Below are positions 6,025-14,319 of a stretch of DNA of 40,236 nt, one piece after another; the stretch's first letter is position 1; every line of letters begins with the position of its first letter. Location: positions 1 to 40,236 of the forward strand of contig DJEP01000071.1 in the NCBI GenBank assembly GCA_002431915.1. The letters are read 5' to 3'. A program made the position numbers and the translations under genes. Source of the stretch: Lachnospiraceae bacterium UBA5895 (GTDB lineage: Bacteria > Bacillota > Clostridia > Lachnospirales > Lachnospiraceae). The notes under the pieces were generated by a model that made no database searches, had not been told where the DNA came from, and saw only the letters and a program-made list of their open reading frames with translations.

Positions 6025-7835
6025 GTTGCAACGACCTCCTTATCCTTGATCTTGGAATTGTAACCCAGTGTAAACATCGGGGAGAATGCGTATCCTTCCT
6101 TCACGTATCCGACAGCGCCTTCTGCGTTGGTGCTCATGGATACTGCGGTCTCGATCTGAGGAATGACAGCTCTTACTTCGTCAGCTTCTGCCTTCTCCAT
6201 CTCACGACACTTGTACTCGTAATCCAGAGTCTCTACCTCGTCATCCTTCTTGGTGCTTAAGGTGATACCCAGCATATCCTCGGAGTACTCAGTGGTACCG
6301 TAGCATGCTACGATGTACTCGTTCAGTTCTACTTCTGCATTGGGATCGCTCATCTCCAGGATCTTACGCTCGATCTTAATAGCGGAGCTGCCTTCCTCGA
6401 AGGAAACGATGGTCTGTAATTTTACGGTCAGATCGTAGAACTCGATATCTACGGGATCCAGTGTCAGGATTCTGGTGTTGCCTTCCTGAGAGAAATGAGC
6501 CTTGGTACGGCACAGGCACAGATCCACTTCTTCGCCGTTATGTTTTAACTTGGCACTTCTTACGGTACCTTCTCCTGCATAGTGAGTGAAGTAACCTGCA
6601 CGGTACTTCTCCTGGATCAGGAAAGGATAGGAAGCGTCGGTCACATGCTTGGTGCCGATACCTACAGGCCACTCCAGCTTTGCAGCGTAAGGACGCAGGT
6701 CTACGATAGCACCGCCCTGATCCATATTTACGCAGGCACGCATGAAGGGATCGCAGTACCAGAACAGCTGCTTGTCGGAACCGTACAGAATATCTCTCCA
6801 CAGAGCACACTCGGGCTCGGTGTAGGTTTTCTTCTGACGATAGTAATCAGCGAACTCAGCCATGGTCATATCGGTAAGCTTGCCTTCCTTTTTCAGGTCA
6901 CCGTAGTACTTCATACCGTCTTCATAGCTCTTCTTCAACAGTTCGTAAGGCTGCTCCCAACGACCCATTTTGTTCAGCCAGCCGGGTCCAACGAACATCA
7001 TGTTGTATGCATATCCGTTGTTGTACTTCTCCAAGGAACGATACTGGTCGATCAGATTGTACAGGTAAGGATACTCCCAGGTCTTGGTGTCATAGATCAT
7101 GCCACGCAGTACGTTCTGGGGATGGGTTCCGAAGTTGGAGCCGTTACCGTCATAGCATGCCAGCAGGTCTCTGGACAGGTGGGGAATTGCTACCACACCA
7201 CTGTCCTCTGCCTCGTTGGCTGCGGGTGCATGGGTGTTCTGCTTGGAAGGAATCCAGGGAGCCCAGGGACCGCCGTCCATGAAGGTATACCAGGAATTGT
7301 TACAGGTGTGGTATGCCTTGGGACCTTCCTCCCAGCAGGTCGCAACTTCGCACTTTACGCTGGGATAGGTTGCCTTGATATAATTGGTCAGATCTGCATC
7401 CATATAGTAAGAGCCTGTGGATTCCGGGTAGAAGCCAAACTTCTCATAAAATTTGCCGAATACATCATCTACGATAGACTTCTTATCTTCCATGGAGAAC
7501 ATCCAGATACAGAAATCCTTGGTTTTGTACTTCTCACGGAACTCTGTGCAGGGTAGTCCCAACAGAGACAGTGCGATCTCATCGCCGTACTTCTCATGAT
7601 CTGCCTTAGCCAGTGCTACTGCTTCGTCATTGAACAGGGAAGCGTAGGTCATCTGAATGGTGGTCTTCAAACCATTTTTGTGTGCAGTTTCCTGCTGAAA
7701 CTTGAAAATATCCAGAGACTCTGTTAACAGTGCTTTTCTGCCCAGATCCTCTTCTTTGCCGTGTCCGGTTACTTTTTCCGCATATTCGGGAACCATCTCC
7801 GGACGGTGAATGATATTCACGATAAACTTATCCAT
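5997..7835 (-). CDS. Predicted barrel-plus-beta-sandwich carbohydrate-active enzyme of unknown activity
   Basis: A 612-aa cytoplasmic protein without signal peptide. The ATG at 7835 is preferred to 7862 because GGAGG lies five bases upstream. Residues of about 1-350 read like an alpha/beta barrel of the deacetylase/GH57/GH38 kind: repeated pattern of hydrophobic strand, then helix, with motifs VNIIHRPEM, TIQMTYAS, FYPESTGSYYMD, ATCWEEGPKAYHT, GGPWAPWIPS and AIPHLSRDLLACYD rich in Trp, His, Asp and Glu. From about 355 on the pattern is beta-rich, as in the C-terminal sandwich of such enzymes. I do not recognise the exact family. It follows the GH53 gene in the same operon, so a role in galactan side-chain or oligosaccharide breakdown is plausible but inferred. 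Confidence 0.85.
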   Translation of the reverse strand: MDKFIVNIIHRPEMVPEYAEKVTGHGKEEDLGRKALLTESLDIFKFQQETAHKNGLKTTIQMTYASLFNDEAVALAKADHEKYGDEIALSLLGLPCTEFREKYKTKDFCIWMFSMEDKKSIVDDVFGKFYEKFGFYPESTGSYYMDADLTNYIKATYPSVKCEVATCWEEGPKAYHTCNNSWYTFMDGGPWAPWIPSKQNTHAPAANEAEDSGVVAIPHLSRDLLACYDGNGSNFGTHPQNVLRGMIYDTKTWEYPYLYNLIDQYRSLEKYNNGYAYNMMFVGPGWLNKMGRWEQPYELLKKSYEDGMKYYGDLKKEGKLTDMTMAEFADYYRQKKTYTEPECALWRDILYGSDKQLFWYCDPFMRACVNMDQGGAIVDLRPYAAKLEWPVGIGTKHVTDASYPFLIQEKYRAGYFTHYAGEGTVRSAKLKHNGEEVDLCLCRTKAHFSQEGNTRILTLDPVDIEFYDLTVKLQTIVSFEEGSSAIKIERKILEMSDPNAEVELNEYIVACYGTTEYSEDMLGITLSTKKDDEVETLDYEYKCREMEKAEADEVRAVIPQIETAVSMSTNAEGAVGYVKEGYAFSPMFTLGYNSKIKDKEVVATWLKLEKAN

Positions 7836-7902
7836 CTTTTCCTCCATCTCGCCGTTAGGCATCTTATATAGTCATCCCCGAATTACGGGAACGAATATCA
7901 CA

Positions 7903-9012
7903 TTATTTTTGAAAGTCTCTGATCACTTTCAATGCGGGTAGTGCATTTCCATCGTAGTCGAACAATGCCTGGTTGGCCCATTCGTTTCCGCCGGGCCCGG
8001 GATCCTGAATATACTTCAGGGACTCCTCGTTCGCCCAGCCGCAGCCGGGCAGGGGGATCCATGCCGGCTCCCAGTAGTAGAAACCTTTTCCTCTGCCATC
8101 CGGTACCTGCGCGATGCGCTCCATGACCTTCTGCATAAATGCAGCCTGTCCTTCCGGTGTCATGGGATACTCTACCGCTTCCGCAAGGTGGGGCTTGGTC
8201 GCCATACCCTTGCGCTCTTCCGGTGCCAGTTTTTCTCTGCCGGCATAATCTTCCATGGTAAATCCCATGGATACTTCCGCCACGATGACATCTTTCTGAT
8301 ATCTCTGGGAGAGATCGTTCATATTATTCGTCAGATCATCAATGGTTCCGTGCCAGAAAGGATAATAGGACAATCCGATCACATCGAAGTCCTCTCCTCT
8401 CTGTACATAGGCATCAAACCATTCTCTGCAGCGGGCATTGTTACCGCCGCAGTCTAAATGTAACATTACGCGGCTGTCCGGTGACACCTCTCTCACCGCA
8501 CGGATACCTGCGCTGAGTAAACGTACCATATTATCGACATTATCCCATTTTCCATGGGGCCACATCAGACCATTGGTGATCTCGTTGCCAACCTGTACCA
8601 TCTCCGGAAGCAGATCCAGACGCTTTAACTTCAGAAGTACGTCCTTTGTGTAATCATACACATGCTTCTCCAGTGCGTTAGTATCGGCATAAGCCCACTC
8701 CTTGGGAGGGAACTGTTTGCCGGGATCTGCCCAGAAATCGCTGTAATGCAGATCCAGCAGATAGCTGTAGCCCAGCTTTTTGCCTGCGGAAGCCAGTGCC
8801 ACCAGCTTGGTGAAGTCACTGGTACCGGCGCCGTAGGGCTTGCCGTCTTCACTATAAGGATCGTTCCAGAGACGGATGCGCAGAGAGTTGACACCGTATT
8901 TTTTCAGGATCTCCAGTGCGTCCCCCTCTTTGCCTTCGTCATAATACTTTGCACCGAGAGATACCTCTTCCGGCAAAGTCGATACATCCATACCTTTGAT
9001 AAATTCTTCCAT
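7903..9012 (-). CDS. ganB: Arabinogalactan endo-beta-1,4-galactanase, GH53, leaderless
   Basis: A 369-aa GH53 enzyme that cleaves beta-1,4-galactan (pectin side chains) internally. Diagnostic stretches are IKGMDVSTL at the N-terminus, VNSLRIRLWNDP (41-52), DLHYSDFWADPGKQ (87-100), the acid/base Glu144 in QVGNEITNG, and the nucleophile Glu246 in VAEVSMG. Most GH53 enzymes start with a signal peptide; this one begins almost directly with the catalytic domain. It should therefore act in the cytoplasm on fragments brought in by the permeases encoded upstream. The ribosome binding site is weak (GGAG about 15 bases before ATG), and a 10-bp hairpin lies just upstream. Confidence 0.93.
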   Translation of the reverse strand: MEEFIKGMDVSTLPEEVSLGAKYYDEGKEGDALEILKKYGVNSLRIRLWNDPYSEDGKPYGAGTSDFTKLVALASAGKKLGYSYLLDLHYSDFWADPGKQFPPKEWAYADTNALEKHVYDYTKDVLLKLKRLDLLPEMVQVGNEITNGLMWPHGKWDNVDNMVRLLSAGIRAVREVSPDSRVMLHLDCGGNNARCREWFDAYVQRGEDFDVIGLSYYPFWHGTIDDLTNNMNDLSQRYQKDVIVAEVSMGFTMEDYAGREKLAPEERKGMATKPHLAEAVEYPMTPEGQAAFMQKVMERIAQVPDGRGKGFYYWEPAWIPLPGCGWANEESLKYIQDPGPGGNEWANQALFDYDGNALPALKVIRDFQK

Positions 9013-9049
9013 AAATTATTACTTTATCTCCATGTCATACATTTATCGG

Positions 9050-9072
9050 GAGAATCCATCCCATGGATTCTC
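9050..9072 (-). other. Intercistronic RNA hairpin
   Basis: GAGAATCCAT, loop of three, ATGGATTCTC: a perfect 10-bp stem in the 80-bp gap between the permease and galactanase genes. No U-tract follows, so it is more likely a processing or stability element, or one that limits ribosome access, than a terminator. Confidence 0.65.
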
Positions 9073-9092
9073 AGATTAAATTGCCATGCCAT

Positions 9093-9935
9093 TTAACCTT
9101 TCACTGCACCGCCGGTGATACCTTCCACATAGAACTTCTGCATGATTACGAACAGCGCAGAAATAGGGATGGATACCAGTACCCCGCCTGCGCAGAACTG
9201 ACCGAAGTAGCTGTTGATCAGACTCTTCTCCAGCATGTTGTACAGACCGATGGCAACGGTCCACTGGGAAGAAATACCAGCATTCAGCATCAGCTTTGCG
9301 TATACGAAATCCATCCAGGGTACCAGGAAGGAACTGATAACGGTGTATACGATGATGGGGCGGCTCATGGGAATTACGACCTTCCAGAAAATCGTAGCTT
9401 CGCTGGCGCCATCCAGATAAGCTGCCTCACGCAGGGAATTCGGAATCGTATCGAAGAATCCCTTGGCAATCAGGTAGCCCAGACCGGATCCGGCAGAGTA
9501 TACCAGGATCAGTCCGAAGTGGGTATTGGTCAAATTCATGGTCTTCAGAATGAAGTATACTGCTATCATGGACAATACGCCGGGGAACAGGTTTACAATA
9601 ACTGCTGCGTTCATCAGCAGCTTACGTGCCGGGAAACGCATGCAGGAAGTCGCATAAGCTACCATCAGTACAAATGCAGTGGAGATCACACATACCGCAC
9701 ATGCAATGATGAAAGTGTTCTTAAACCAGTTCGGGAACTGTGCCACACTGTCCGCGGAGAACAGCAGGTTCTTATACTGCACCAGGCTCCATTCCTTCGG
9801 GAAAAAGGTGCTGGTATTCATGCCTGAATAAGAGCTGAAGGAAGTAACCACCAGCCATACGATGGGTACCAGCCATATAAATGCCAGTACTGCCAGTAAC
9901 AGGTTGTGTAAAAAGGTCTTAATAAATTTCTTCAT
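9093..9935 (-). CDS. Carbohydrate ABC transporter permease, MalG type
   Basis: A 280-aa inner-membrane permease of the binding-protein-dependent sugar importer family. Six membrane segments begin at about residue 12. The cytoplasmic EAA loop that contacts the ATPase is at about 170-189 (EAAYLDGASEATIFWKVVIP). The ATG overlaps the last base(s) of the upstream MalF-type gene, so translation is coupled. It corresponds in position to GanQ of the Bacillus galactan locus. No ATPase gene is in the cluster, so a shared MsmX-like ATPase elsewhere is expected from family knowledge. Confidence 0.93.
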   Translation of the reverse strand: MKKFIKTFLHNLLLAVLAFIWLVPIVWLVVTSFSSYSGMNTSTFFPKEWSLVQYKNLLFSADSVAQFPNWFKNTFIIACAVCVISTAFVLMVAYATSCMRFPARKLLMNAAVIVNLFPGVLSMIAVYFILKTMNLTNTHFGLILVYSAGSGLGYLIAKGFFDTIPNSLREAAYLDGASEATIFWKVVIPMSRPIIVYTVISSFLVPWMDFVYAKLMLNAGISSQWTVAIGLYNMLEKSLINSYFGQFCAGGVLVSIPISALFVIMQKFYVEGITGGAVKG

Positions 9936-11380
9936 TAACGGAATGCCTCCTCTCTGTCACCCTTCAGGAATCTGCTGAAGGCAATGAGGGTAAATACCGC
10001 ACAGATAATGAACACGATAATACCGATGGTTGATGCCATCTTGTAGTTGTAGTAGTTCTGTGTCAGGTTGAACAGCCAGGTGATCAACAGATCCACTTCC
10101 TTTGCCTGGGAGTTTGCCATAGCCTGATTGGTCGTGGTATACACATCCTGGGTCAGCAGGTAGATTACGTTGAAGTTGTTGATGTTCTTGACAAAGTCTG
10201 TTACCAGAGAAGGTCCGGTGACAAACAGCATATACGGCATGGTGATATGAATAAAGCTCTGTGCCGGAGTTGCACCGTCAATCTTGGCACTTTCCAGCTG
10301 ATCGGAAGGAATATTCATCAGTACGCCGGTAGCGATCAGCATCTGGTAAGGAACACCGATCCAGATATTGATCAGGATGATCATTACATGTGCCCATCCG
10401 GGAGCGGACAGGAAGGGAATATAGCTGGTGCTGATGGCACCGATGCTGCGCAGCCAGTCTGTAATACCTGCATTTGCACAGATGGTGTTCATAATACCGT
10501 TATTCGCGAAGAAGTTACGAACCAGCAGCAGGGATACGAACTGGGGAACCGCGATGGTTACGATGAAAAGGGTTCTCCACAGCTTCGGCAGCTTGGTTCT
10601 CTTATTGTTAATCAGTAAAGACAACAGGATACCGCCAAGGTAAGTGGTAAAGGTTGCGAACAGCGCCCATACCAGTGTCCAGACCAGGATCTTACGGAAT
10701 GCATAACCAAAAGTGATGGTCAGACCGCCGCTGGAGAACAAGTTTTTGAAGTTGGCAAATCCAACCCAGGTAAACAATGCGGAGGGAGGCATATGTCCCT
10801 GATCATAGTTGGTAAATGCAACTGCAATCAGGATCAGCAGAGGAATGATCGTAAAGATAACAACGCCCATTACCGGAAGCACCAGCAGAGTCACATAGAA
10901 CTTCTCGTTCTTAAACTGCTGCATATCTTCGCGGAAGGAATTGATGTGTTCTCCTGCCTGTGCTTTCTTCTGCAGACGATATACAGCTACCTCGTTCTTC
11001 AGCCAGATTACAAAGAAGGTGAACCAGATCACAAATGAAACTACGGAGAACAACAGTATCATAAATGAGTTGTCATAATCGTTAAATTCATTCTGCATGG
11101 TTACGATGTTGAAAACTGTCTCCTGTTGTACAGTTCCCAAAGTTCCAAAATCACATACATACTCTGTGGCAAAGCCAAAGGTGAATACGATGACCGCCAC
11201 TTCGAGCAGAGTCATTAAAATACCTTTAATAATTTGTTTTCTGCGGATATATCCTGCTCCCATCCAGACCAGGGATAATTTTACGAACAGATCTCCTTTT
11301 ACAACTGCCTCACCGAATTCCTTGAAGAATCCGCCGATGCCTTTGAAGAAAGATCCGATGCCGCTCTTTTTCTTCTTCAT
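9935..11380 (-). CDS. Carbohydrate ABC transporter permease, MalF type, with extended N-terminus
   Basis: A 481-aa membrane protein. The importer core is in the C-terminal two thirds, with the EAA-type loop (ESAKIDGATPAQSFIHITMP) at about 363-382. The first roughly 140 residues form an extension with a Lys/Phe-rich amphipathic start, two extra hydrophobic segments (about 49-70 and 104-126) and a short outside loop. This is longer than the roughly 300-aa permeases of many sugar importers and resembles MalF/GanP with extra N-terminal membrane segments. GGAGAGG precedes the start. It follows a terminator that lies after the binding-protein gene. Confidence 0.92.
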   Translation of the reverse strand: MKKKKSGIGSFFKGIGGFFKEFGEAVVKGDLFVKLSLVWMGAGYIRRKQIIKGILMTLLEVAVIVFTFGFATEYVCDFGTLGTVQQETVFNIVTMQNEFNDYDNSFMILLFSVVSFVIWFTFFVIWLKNEVAVYRLQKKAQAGEHINSFREDMQQFKNEKFYVTLLVLPVMGVVIFTIIPLLILIAVAFTNYDQGHMPPSALFTWVGFANFKNLFSSGGLTITFGYAFRKILVWTLVWALFATFTTYLGGILLSLLINNKRTKLPKLWRTLFIVTIAVPQFVSLLLVRNFFANNGIMNTICANAGITDWLRSIGAISTSYIPFLSAPGWAHVMIILINIWIGVPYQMLIATGVLMNIPSDQLESAKIDGATPAQSFIHITMPYMLFVTGPSLVTDFVKNINNFNVIYLLTQDVYTTTNQAMANSQAKEVDLLITWLFNLTQNYYNYKMASTIGIIVFIICAVFTLIAFSRFLKGDREEAFR

Positions 11381-11508
11381 TCTCTGCCCTCTCCTTTCCT
11401 TTTATAAAGTAGTTTAAATAAATCTTCATAACTGTCCAAAATCCCCATTTGCAAAGCTGTGGCTGAACAATCTGCTTTTGCGCACACAATTATTGAATAG
11501 TTGCATAA

Positions 11509-11540
11509 TCCGGTAGTGGGAGTCGAACCCGCTTACCGGA
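11509..11540 (-). other. Hairpin with tRNA T-arm-like sequence in the permease leader
   Basis: On the minus strand TCCGGTA pairs with TACCGGA (7 bp) and encloses GCGGG-TTCGACT-CCCAC, which has the form of a tRNA T-arm with one stem mismatch. It lies just downstream of the attenuator U-tract and before the MalF-type gene. The rest of a tRNA cloverleaf is not present. It may be an RNA regulatory element or a remnant of a tRNA end. Confidence 0.4.
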
Positions 11541-11552
11541 AACGGTTCCCGT

Positions 11553-11606
11553 AAAAAAGGCATCCTTCCACTACGTATCTTTTGTTCATAGCTTCAGGAC
11601 GCCTTT
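11553..11606 (-). terminator. Terminator/attenuator between binding-protein and permease genes
   Basis: On the minus strand AAAGGCGTCC (11606-11597) pairs with GGATGCCTTT (11565-11556), ten pairs with one G-U, followed by six U (11558-11553). The loop is about 31 nt. It lies between the lipoprotein gene (stop at 11688) and the permease gene (start 11380). Partial read-through here would give many binding proteins per transporter, a common arrangement in sugar importer operons. Confidence 0.75.
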
Positions 11607-11620
11607 CTTTTCTCTGTTTT

Positions 11621-11637
11621 CGTTCTGCACCAGAACG
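11621..11637 (-). other. Stable hairpin downstream of the binding-protein gene
   Basis: CGTTCTG, loop of three, CAGAACG: a 7-bp stem without U-tract, 50 bases after the binding-protein stop and just upstream of the terminator. It probably protects the 3' end of the binding-protein mRNA. The rest of the 307-bp gap (11381-11687) holds the attenuator, the T-arm-like hairpin and a GTGCGCAAA motif (11477-11485, minus strand) that resembles half of the local LacI operator. Confidence 0.55.
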
Positions 11638-11687
11638 TTTCCATCATTCATTTGTAAACAGAACCGGAACAGATCCTTTTCCAATCT

Positions 11688-13022
11688 TTATTCAGCGGGT
11701 ACGGAAACACCTGCTACTACATCATCCAGTGCAGCCTGGATACCAGCCTCATCATCAGCCTTCAGCTGACCCTGTGCGATCTTCTCACCGAAGGTAGCGG
11801 TAGGATCCCAGTACTTACCACCAACAACCTGAACTACGCCGTAAGCGGACTGCTCAGCCAGTGCTGCGATAGCGATATTGGAAGAAACTGCCTCAGAACC
11901 TGCAACGTTGATGTTGGAAGGTCCAATCTCTCTCTCAGCGAAACGTACTGCCTGGTTGTCCTCGTTGGTGATCCAGTCAGCCAGCAGAGTTGCCCAACCT
12001 GCGTTTGCAGAGTATTTGTTAACACCTACCAGCTTGAAACCAGCTACAGAACCCTGCTGGATCTGCTTGTCGCCACAAGTATAGGTAGGAAGCTTGGTTG
12101 CTGCATAGCCTTCGCCGAAAGCAGTCTGGGCTGCGGTTGCATCCCAGGTACCGGAGATTACTGCACACAGGTCGCCGGAAGCGATCTGGTTGGAGATATC
12201 ACCATCAGCGATTGCCAGGAATGCGCTGTTGCCAGCGATGTCCAGCATGGACTGTACAACCTGTACGCCGGTGATTCCGTCAGCGCTGGTTCCGTTCCAA
12301 TCCATAGCTGTGCTGCCGTCCTCGTTCAGAGCGGTAGTAAATCCGGCACCATAGAAGAATGAAGCGTTATACCAACCGGAAGCAAGGGTCATACCAACCT
12401 TCTTGCCAGCTTTCTCAGCTGCTGCAAGTAAGGTATCCCAGCTCTGTGCATCCTCAGCGGATACTAAAGTGGAATTGTAATATAAGAAGTAACCGTTATC
12501 AGCACTCATAGGGAATGCATACAGTGTGCCGTCCTTGGTAGCTGCATCAACAGAACCGGGAGCATTTGCACTCTTAACATCGTCTACGCTCTTGCCAGCG
12601 TAAGCTTCCAGGGCTGCATCCATATCATCGATGGACTGCAGAGCGCCTGCATTTACCAGGTCGATCAGCTGATCAGATGCGAATGCATATACATCAGCAG
12701 CAGCCTCTACATCGGCTAAAACAGTATCCTTAGCTGTGGACTCGGACTCGGTACCAAGCTGGATATCGAAGTTTGCGTAATCTGCATAATGCTCTTTGAA
12801 GGAATCGATCATGCCCTGTAACATGGTCTGATCTTCTTCAGCGCCCCAGATTCTTAAGGAAACATCCTGCTTCTCAGCGGGAGCGGTCTGTGCAGCCTCA
12901 GTAGAAGCTGCGGTAGTAGCAGCGGCATCAGTGCTGGTGTTGTCGGAAGCATTGGAGTTTCCACAAGCTACCAGAGAGAATGCCATAGTCAGTGACATTG
13001 CTAAAGCGACTAACTTTTTCAT
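11688..13022 (-). CDS. Sugar-binding lipoprotein of ABC importer
   Basis: A 444-aa extracellular solute-binding protein. The signal peptide (MKKLVALAMSLTMAFSLVAC) ends in a lipobox with Cys20 as the lipid anchor. A Ser/Thr/Ala-rich linker (about 22-50) leads to a MalE-like fold starting at SLRIWGAEED. The ATG at 13022 is chosen because AGGAGG lies eight bases upstream and the longer reading has no signal-peptide start. It should feed galacto-oligosaccharides to the two permeases encoded downstream; the substrate is inferred from the GH53 gene. Expression is from the promoter at 13088-13116 with a LacI-type operator over the start of transcription. Confidence 0.92.
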   Translation of the reverse strand: MKKLVALAMSLTMAFSLVACGNSNASDNTSTDAAATTAASTEAAQTAPAEKQDVSLRIWGAEEDQTMLQGMIDSFKEHYADYANFDIQLGTESESTAKDTVLADVEAAADVYAFASDQLIDLVNAGALQSIDDMDAALEAYAGKSVDDVKSANAPGSVDAATKDGTLYAFPMSADNGYFLYYNSTLVSAEDAQSWDTLLAAAEKAGKKVGMTLASGWYNASFFYGAGFTTALNEDGSTAMDWNGTSADGITGVQVVQSMLDIAGNSAFLAIADGDISNQIASGDLCAVISGTWDATAAQTAFGEGYAATKLPTYTCGDKQIQQGSVAGFKLVGVNKYSANAGWATLLADWITNEDNQAVRFAEREIGPSNINVAGSEAVSSNIAIAALAEQSAYGVVQVVGGKYWDPTATFGEKIAQGQLKADDEAGIQAALDDVVAGVSVPAE

Positions 13023-13061
13023 TTTGTTATCCTCCTGTTTTGTTTTGCAAGTTTGTGCGCA

Positions 13062-13080
13062 TTGCGCAACCGCTTGTCTG
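13062..13080. promoter_or_regulatory. LacI-family operator at the sugar-importer promoter
   Basis: TTGCGCAACCGCTTGTCTG has a central CG with CAA and TTG flanks. The 15-mer TGCGCAAMCGMTTGT occurs again at the lacI promoter (14422-14436). It lies about 10 bases downstream of the predicted transcription start. A second symmetrical TGCGCA copy overlaps it at 13056-13061. Confidence 0.75.
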
Positions 13081-13087
13081 CGATAAT

Positions 13088-13116
13088 AGTGTAGCAACAT
13101 TTCTCTATGTTGTCAA
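13088..13116 (-). promoter_or_regulatory. Promoter of the galacto-oligosaccharide import operon
   Basis: On the minus strand, TTGACA (13116-13111), 17 bases, TACACT (13093-13088). It is followed by the LacI-type operator and by the binding-protein ribosome binding site (leader about 60 nt). Confidence 0.8.
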
Positions 13117-13148
13117 TTTATAATAATGACTGATATTGAACTCTAAAA

Positions 13149-13165
13149 TTGTGCACTTTGCACAA
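13149..13165. promoter_or_regulatory. Palindrome upstream of the import promoter, possible auxiliary operator
   Basis: TTGTGCA, CTT, TGCACAA: perfect 7-bp arms around 3 bp, about 35 bp upstream of the -35 box. It resembles TTGTGCGCATTGCGCAA at 13053-13069. It might be a second operator for looping by the LacI-family protein or a site for another regulator. The remaining bases up to 13297 show A/T tracts but no clear terminator for lacI. Confidence 0.5.
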
Positions 13166-13297
13166 CAGTGTTTTGAAACCATTGATTTTACTGGGTTTTC
13201 TGCATATCCTGTTTTTCAAAAAAATCACTTTTTTTACTCGTTTTATGGAGAAATATTTGGAAAACGTTTTTCTGAATTATGGTTTTTCTCCTCTTCT

Positions 13298-14314
13298 TCA
13301 CCCCTTCGTAGACTCTTTCAATATGATTTCATAGTCCAAAAGTGTTTTATCCGGAACCGTTTTGCCGTGGATCATGTCCAGCAATACCTGGCAGGATCTT
13401 CTGCCCAGCTCCGTGATATTGAACTTCAGCGAAGTAATTGTGATGGGATAATTCTCCAGAATACGACTGTAATGGCAGGATGCCACCTTCATCTGATCCG
13501 GAATTCTCACGCCCATGCGGGAAAGCTTTCTGACCACTTCGTCACAGATATAATCATCCTGGCACAGAATGCACTCCACGCCGCTTTTTTTCAGCTCTTC
13601 CACTGCTTTTTCCACCATTGCCCGGCTGCTTAAGTCCGTGTAGACCAGATCCTGATTCAGCTTCCGTTTTCCCTTGCGGTAAGCTTCCTCGTAACCCTGG
13701 TATCTGCAGCGGTTGACCATCTGGTCCATATCACTGCCCAGATAGGCGATATTCTGGATTCCTTTGGCAAATAATACGGTTACCAGTTCCCTGCAGGCTC
13801 CCACATTGTCATGATCCACCTGCACCACATCATCATCCGGGAATTTGCCCACAGCCACGAAAGGAATCTGTTTCTGCTTCAGGAATTTTACATATTTGTC
13901 GTTCTCATATGTCCTGGTAAGGATCATTCCGTCTACTTTCCGGTTATTAATCAGTCTCTCCAACGGTCTGGTATCGTTTCCGTTCGTCGTTACCACGATA
14001 ATATCATAGTCATTGGCCTGTGCCACCTCTTCCACCCCGTACATGCAGGTATGGAAAAACGGCATATCCACCAGAGTATTGACCTCCGGCAGGATAATGG
14101 CAATATTATTGGTCTTGGACTGTGCCAGACTTTGTGCTGCGGCATTGGGATAAAAACCGTGTTCCTCGATATATTCCAGAATCCGGTCCCTGGTAGCGGC
14201 ACCGATACGTCCTTTCCCTGAAATTGCCCTTGAGACCGTACTTGCAGACACCCCCAGTTCTCTCGCCACATCATGGATCGTCATCGTCTTGTCATTCCCA
14301 GAATTATTATTCAT
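13298..14314 (-). CDS. LacI-family transcriptional regulator of the galactan locus
   Basis: A 338-aa regulator. The helix-turn-helix is at about 12-32 (TIHDVARELGVSASTVSRAI), the hinge helix at about 53-66 and a periplasmic-binding-like effector domain follows. It lies directly upstream of the importer operon in the same direction, as a local repressor would. Matching operators are found at its own promoter and at the importer promoter, so self-control and control of the importer are likely. The ATG at 14314 has AAAGG 11 bases upstream, placed in the loop of an RNA hairpin; ATG at 14284 is a possible alternative. The effector is probably galactobiose or a similar sugar (inferred). Confidence 0.92.
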   Translation of the reverse strand: MNNNSGNDKTMTIHDVARELGVSASTVSRAISGKGRIGAATRDRILEYIEEHGFYPNAAAQSLAQSKTNNIAIILPEVNTLVDMPFFHTCMYGVEEVAQANDYDIIVVTTNGNDTRPLERLINNRKVDGMILTRTYENDKYVKFLKQKQIPFVAVGKFPDDDVVQVDHDNVGACRELVTVLFAKGIQNIAYLGSDMDQMVNRCRYQGYEEAYRKGKRKLNQDLVYTDLSSRAMVEKAVEELKKSGVECILCQDDYICDEVVRKLSRMGVRIPDQMKVASCHYSRILENYPITITSLKFNITELGRRSCQVLLDMIHGKTVPDKTLLDYEIILKESTKG

Positions 14315-14319
14315 ACTAT

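Noticed and set aside
6582..7556. Open frame of 324 codons on the plus strand
   Set aside because: It lies entirely antisense to the 612-aa operon gene, has no ribosome binding site and no domain-like pattern.
11509..11580. Possible tRNA gene on the minus strand near a T-arm-like sequence
   Set aside because: The T-arm-like part fits, but no matching 5' acceptor strand, D-arm or anticodon arm is found at the needed distance.
13254..13272. CcpA cre-like sequence (GGAAAACGTTTTTC)
   Set aside because: Several consensus positions at the edges fail, and it lies about 140 bp upstream of the importer -35 box in an A/T-rich stretch. The evidence is too weak to report as a site.
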